DNA from: Actinomycetota bacterium
GTDB lineage: Bacteria > Actinomycetota > Actinomycetes > Nanopelagicales > Nanopelagicaceae
DNA: 7,065 bases
Direction of reading: 5' to 3'
Assembly: GCA_009700155.1 (NCBI GenBank)
Contig: WLMP01000048.1
Span: forward strand, 1-7,065
In this document: piece by piece, positions 6,389 through 7,065 of the stretch
Position numbering within the stretch: position 1 is the first letter of the stretch
How the letters are laid out: each line of letters begins with the position of its first letter
Position numbers and translations under genes: made by a program
The notes under the pieces: model-generated
What the model was told of the DNA's origin: nothing
Databases searched by the model: none
What the model saw: only the letters and a program-made list of their open reading frames with translations

Positions 6389-6486
6389 GGCATACCTCTT
6401 TATTTGTAAAAAGGGTCATAGGTGTGCGTAAACTCGCCCGTCTACAGTTAAGTGCTCAGAGTTGAGCCCTACCCAAGGAGTGTTAA
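6389..6486. promoter_or_regulatory. Divergent intergenic region between the DedA gene and hppA
   Basis: Both flanking genes start here, so it must hold two promoters unless one gene is transcribed otherwise. On the minus strand, TAGACG (6444-6439) and TATGAC (6420-6415) at 18-base spacing are a weak -35/-10 pair for the DedA gene. For hppA I find only a marginal -10 (TACAGT, 6443-6448). A small palindrome CTCA-GAGT-TGAG lies at 6455-6466. AAGGAG (6475-6480) is the hppA ribosome binding site, 6 bases before its TTG start. Confidence 0.4.
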
Positions 6487-7065
6487 TTGAATCTTGTCCA
6501 AGTAACTGGAAATAACCTCACATATGTTTATGTAATTCTAGGAATCTCTTTATTAGCTCTAGCTATAGCACTTGCCCTAAGAGCACAGGTCTTAGCCCAA
6601 GATGAGGGCACAGCAAAGATGAAAGAGATTGCAGCCGCGGTACAAATTGGAGCTGCTGCTTATTTATCAAGACAATTCAGAACACTCTCAGTTTTTGTAG
6701 CAATTGTTTTTGTTCTCTTATTTGCTCTACCGGGAGATCTGGAAATCAGAGTTGGTAGATCTATATTTTTCTTAGTTGGCGCAGGATTTTCAGCATTAGT
6801 TGGTTATAACGGAATGTGGTTAGCGGTTAGGGCAAATGTTCGTGTAGCTGAGGCTGCTCGTAAGAAATCAGCACAGCGCGCTGTACAAATTGCATTTAGA
6901 ACTGGTGGCGTAGTTGGTATGACCACAGTTGGTCTCGGGTTATTAGGTGCATCATTAGTAGTAATTATTTATAAAGAAAATGCACCAACTGTTTTAGAGG
7001 GTTTTGGCTTTGGTGCTGCGATGCTAGCGATGTTTATGCGAGTAGGTGGCGGCATATTTACTAAA
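6487..7065 (+). CDS. hppA: Membrane-bound ion-translocating pyrophosphatase, N-terminal part (runs off the window)
   Basis: The first 193 codons are an integral membrane pyrophosphatase, which couples hydrolysis of pyrophosphate to pumping of H+ or Na+. The frame is open from a TTG codon at 6487 to the right edge. An in-frame TAA at 6484-6486 lies directly before it, and AAGGAG sits 6 bases upstream, so the TTG is almost certainly the start. After a first transmembrane helix (about 13-33) come GTAKMKEIAAAVQIGAAAYL (41-60), a second hydrophobic segment (about 67-83), VGYNGMWLAVRANVRVAEAA (105-124), AFRTGGVVGMTTVGLGLLG (136-154), and FMRVGGGIFTK (183-193). The last is the family block leading into the pyrophosphate site. 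The downstream residues that separate K+-dependent from K+-independent enzymes, and H+ from Na+ pumps, are outside the window. Confidence 0.95.
   Translation, partial: MNLVQVTGNNLTYVYVILGISLLALAIALALRAQVLAQDEGTAKMKEIAAAVQIGAAAYLSRQFRTLSVFVAIVFVLLFALPGDLEIRVGRSIFFLVGAGFSALVGYNGMWLAVRANVRVAEAARKKSAQRAVQIAFRTGGVVGMTTVGLGLLGASLVVIIYKENAPTVLEGFGFGAAMLAMFMRVGGGIFTK

Noticed and set aside
6045..6431. 128-codon open frame on the plus strand
   Set aside because: It is entirely antisense to the well-supported DedA gene apart from its end, its sequence is Pro/Ser/Lys-rich with no recognisable domain, and it has no ribosome binding site. It is a shadow frame.
1..7065. Search for CRISPR arrays, insertion sequences, phage genes, toxin-antitoxin or defence systems
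   Set aside because: No spaced direct repeats, transposase or integrase motifs, or unexplained long coding region were seen; nearly all the DNA is accounted for by household genes.

Overview
The window looks like a chromosomal segment of a low-GC actinobacterium. The strongest evidence is the gene order dnaK-grpE-dnaJ-hspR with a HspR-type inverted repeat (HAIR) in front of it. This arrangement is an actinobacterial hallmark, whereas Firmicutes use HrcA/CIRCE. Other support comes from DnaK, which lacks the proteobacterial-type insertion in its ATPase domain, and from the order tRNA-Ala / cyclophilin / rhomboid, which resembles the gyrA-proximal region of actinobacteria. The AT-rich composition, very short intergenic gaps and overlapping genes suggest a streamlined genome such as freshwater Nanopelagicales (acI). 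That placement is an inference; there is no marker here that proves it.

Layout, left to right. At 1-68 is a tRNA-Ala(UGC) missing its first 5 bases at the window edge. At 129-788 is a lipoprotein cyclophilin (peptidyl-prolyl isomerase), followed after 5 bases by a rhomboid intramembrane protease (794-1330). The 183-base gap at 1331-1513 holds the HspR-operator-like repeat and the dnaK leader. The heat-shock operon is dnaK (1514-3343), grpE (3343-3846, 1-base overlap), dnaJ (3859-4773) and hspR (4770-5147, 4-base overlap). pyrE (5171-5704) follows after 23 bases and could be read through from the same operon. A DedA-family membrane protein (5705-6388, minus strand) meets pyrE stop to stop with no bases between. 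Divergent from it, a membrane-bound pyrophosphatase gene (hppA) starts at a TTG codon at 6487 and runs off the right edge.

How the genes work together. DnaK, DnaJ and GrpE form the Hsp70 folding cycle. HspR, encoded last, would repress the operon by binding the HAIR site, probably with DnaK as co-repressor as known in Streptomyces. PyrE belongs to pyrimidine synthesis, DedA to membrane homeostasis, and HppA couples pyrophosphate hydrolysis to ion pumping. PyrE releases pyrophosphate, but a functional link to HppA is only speculation.

The genes are all recognisable families, and I see no previously undescribed system here. The points most worth a second look are a perfect 14-bp inverted repeat inside the first codons of grpE, a cysteine-free DnaJ lacking the zinc-finger domain in the operon position usually held by a zinc-finger DnaJ, and the HAIR region.
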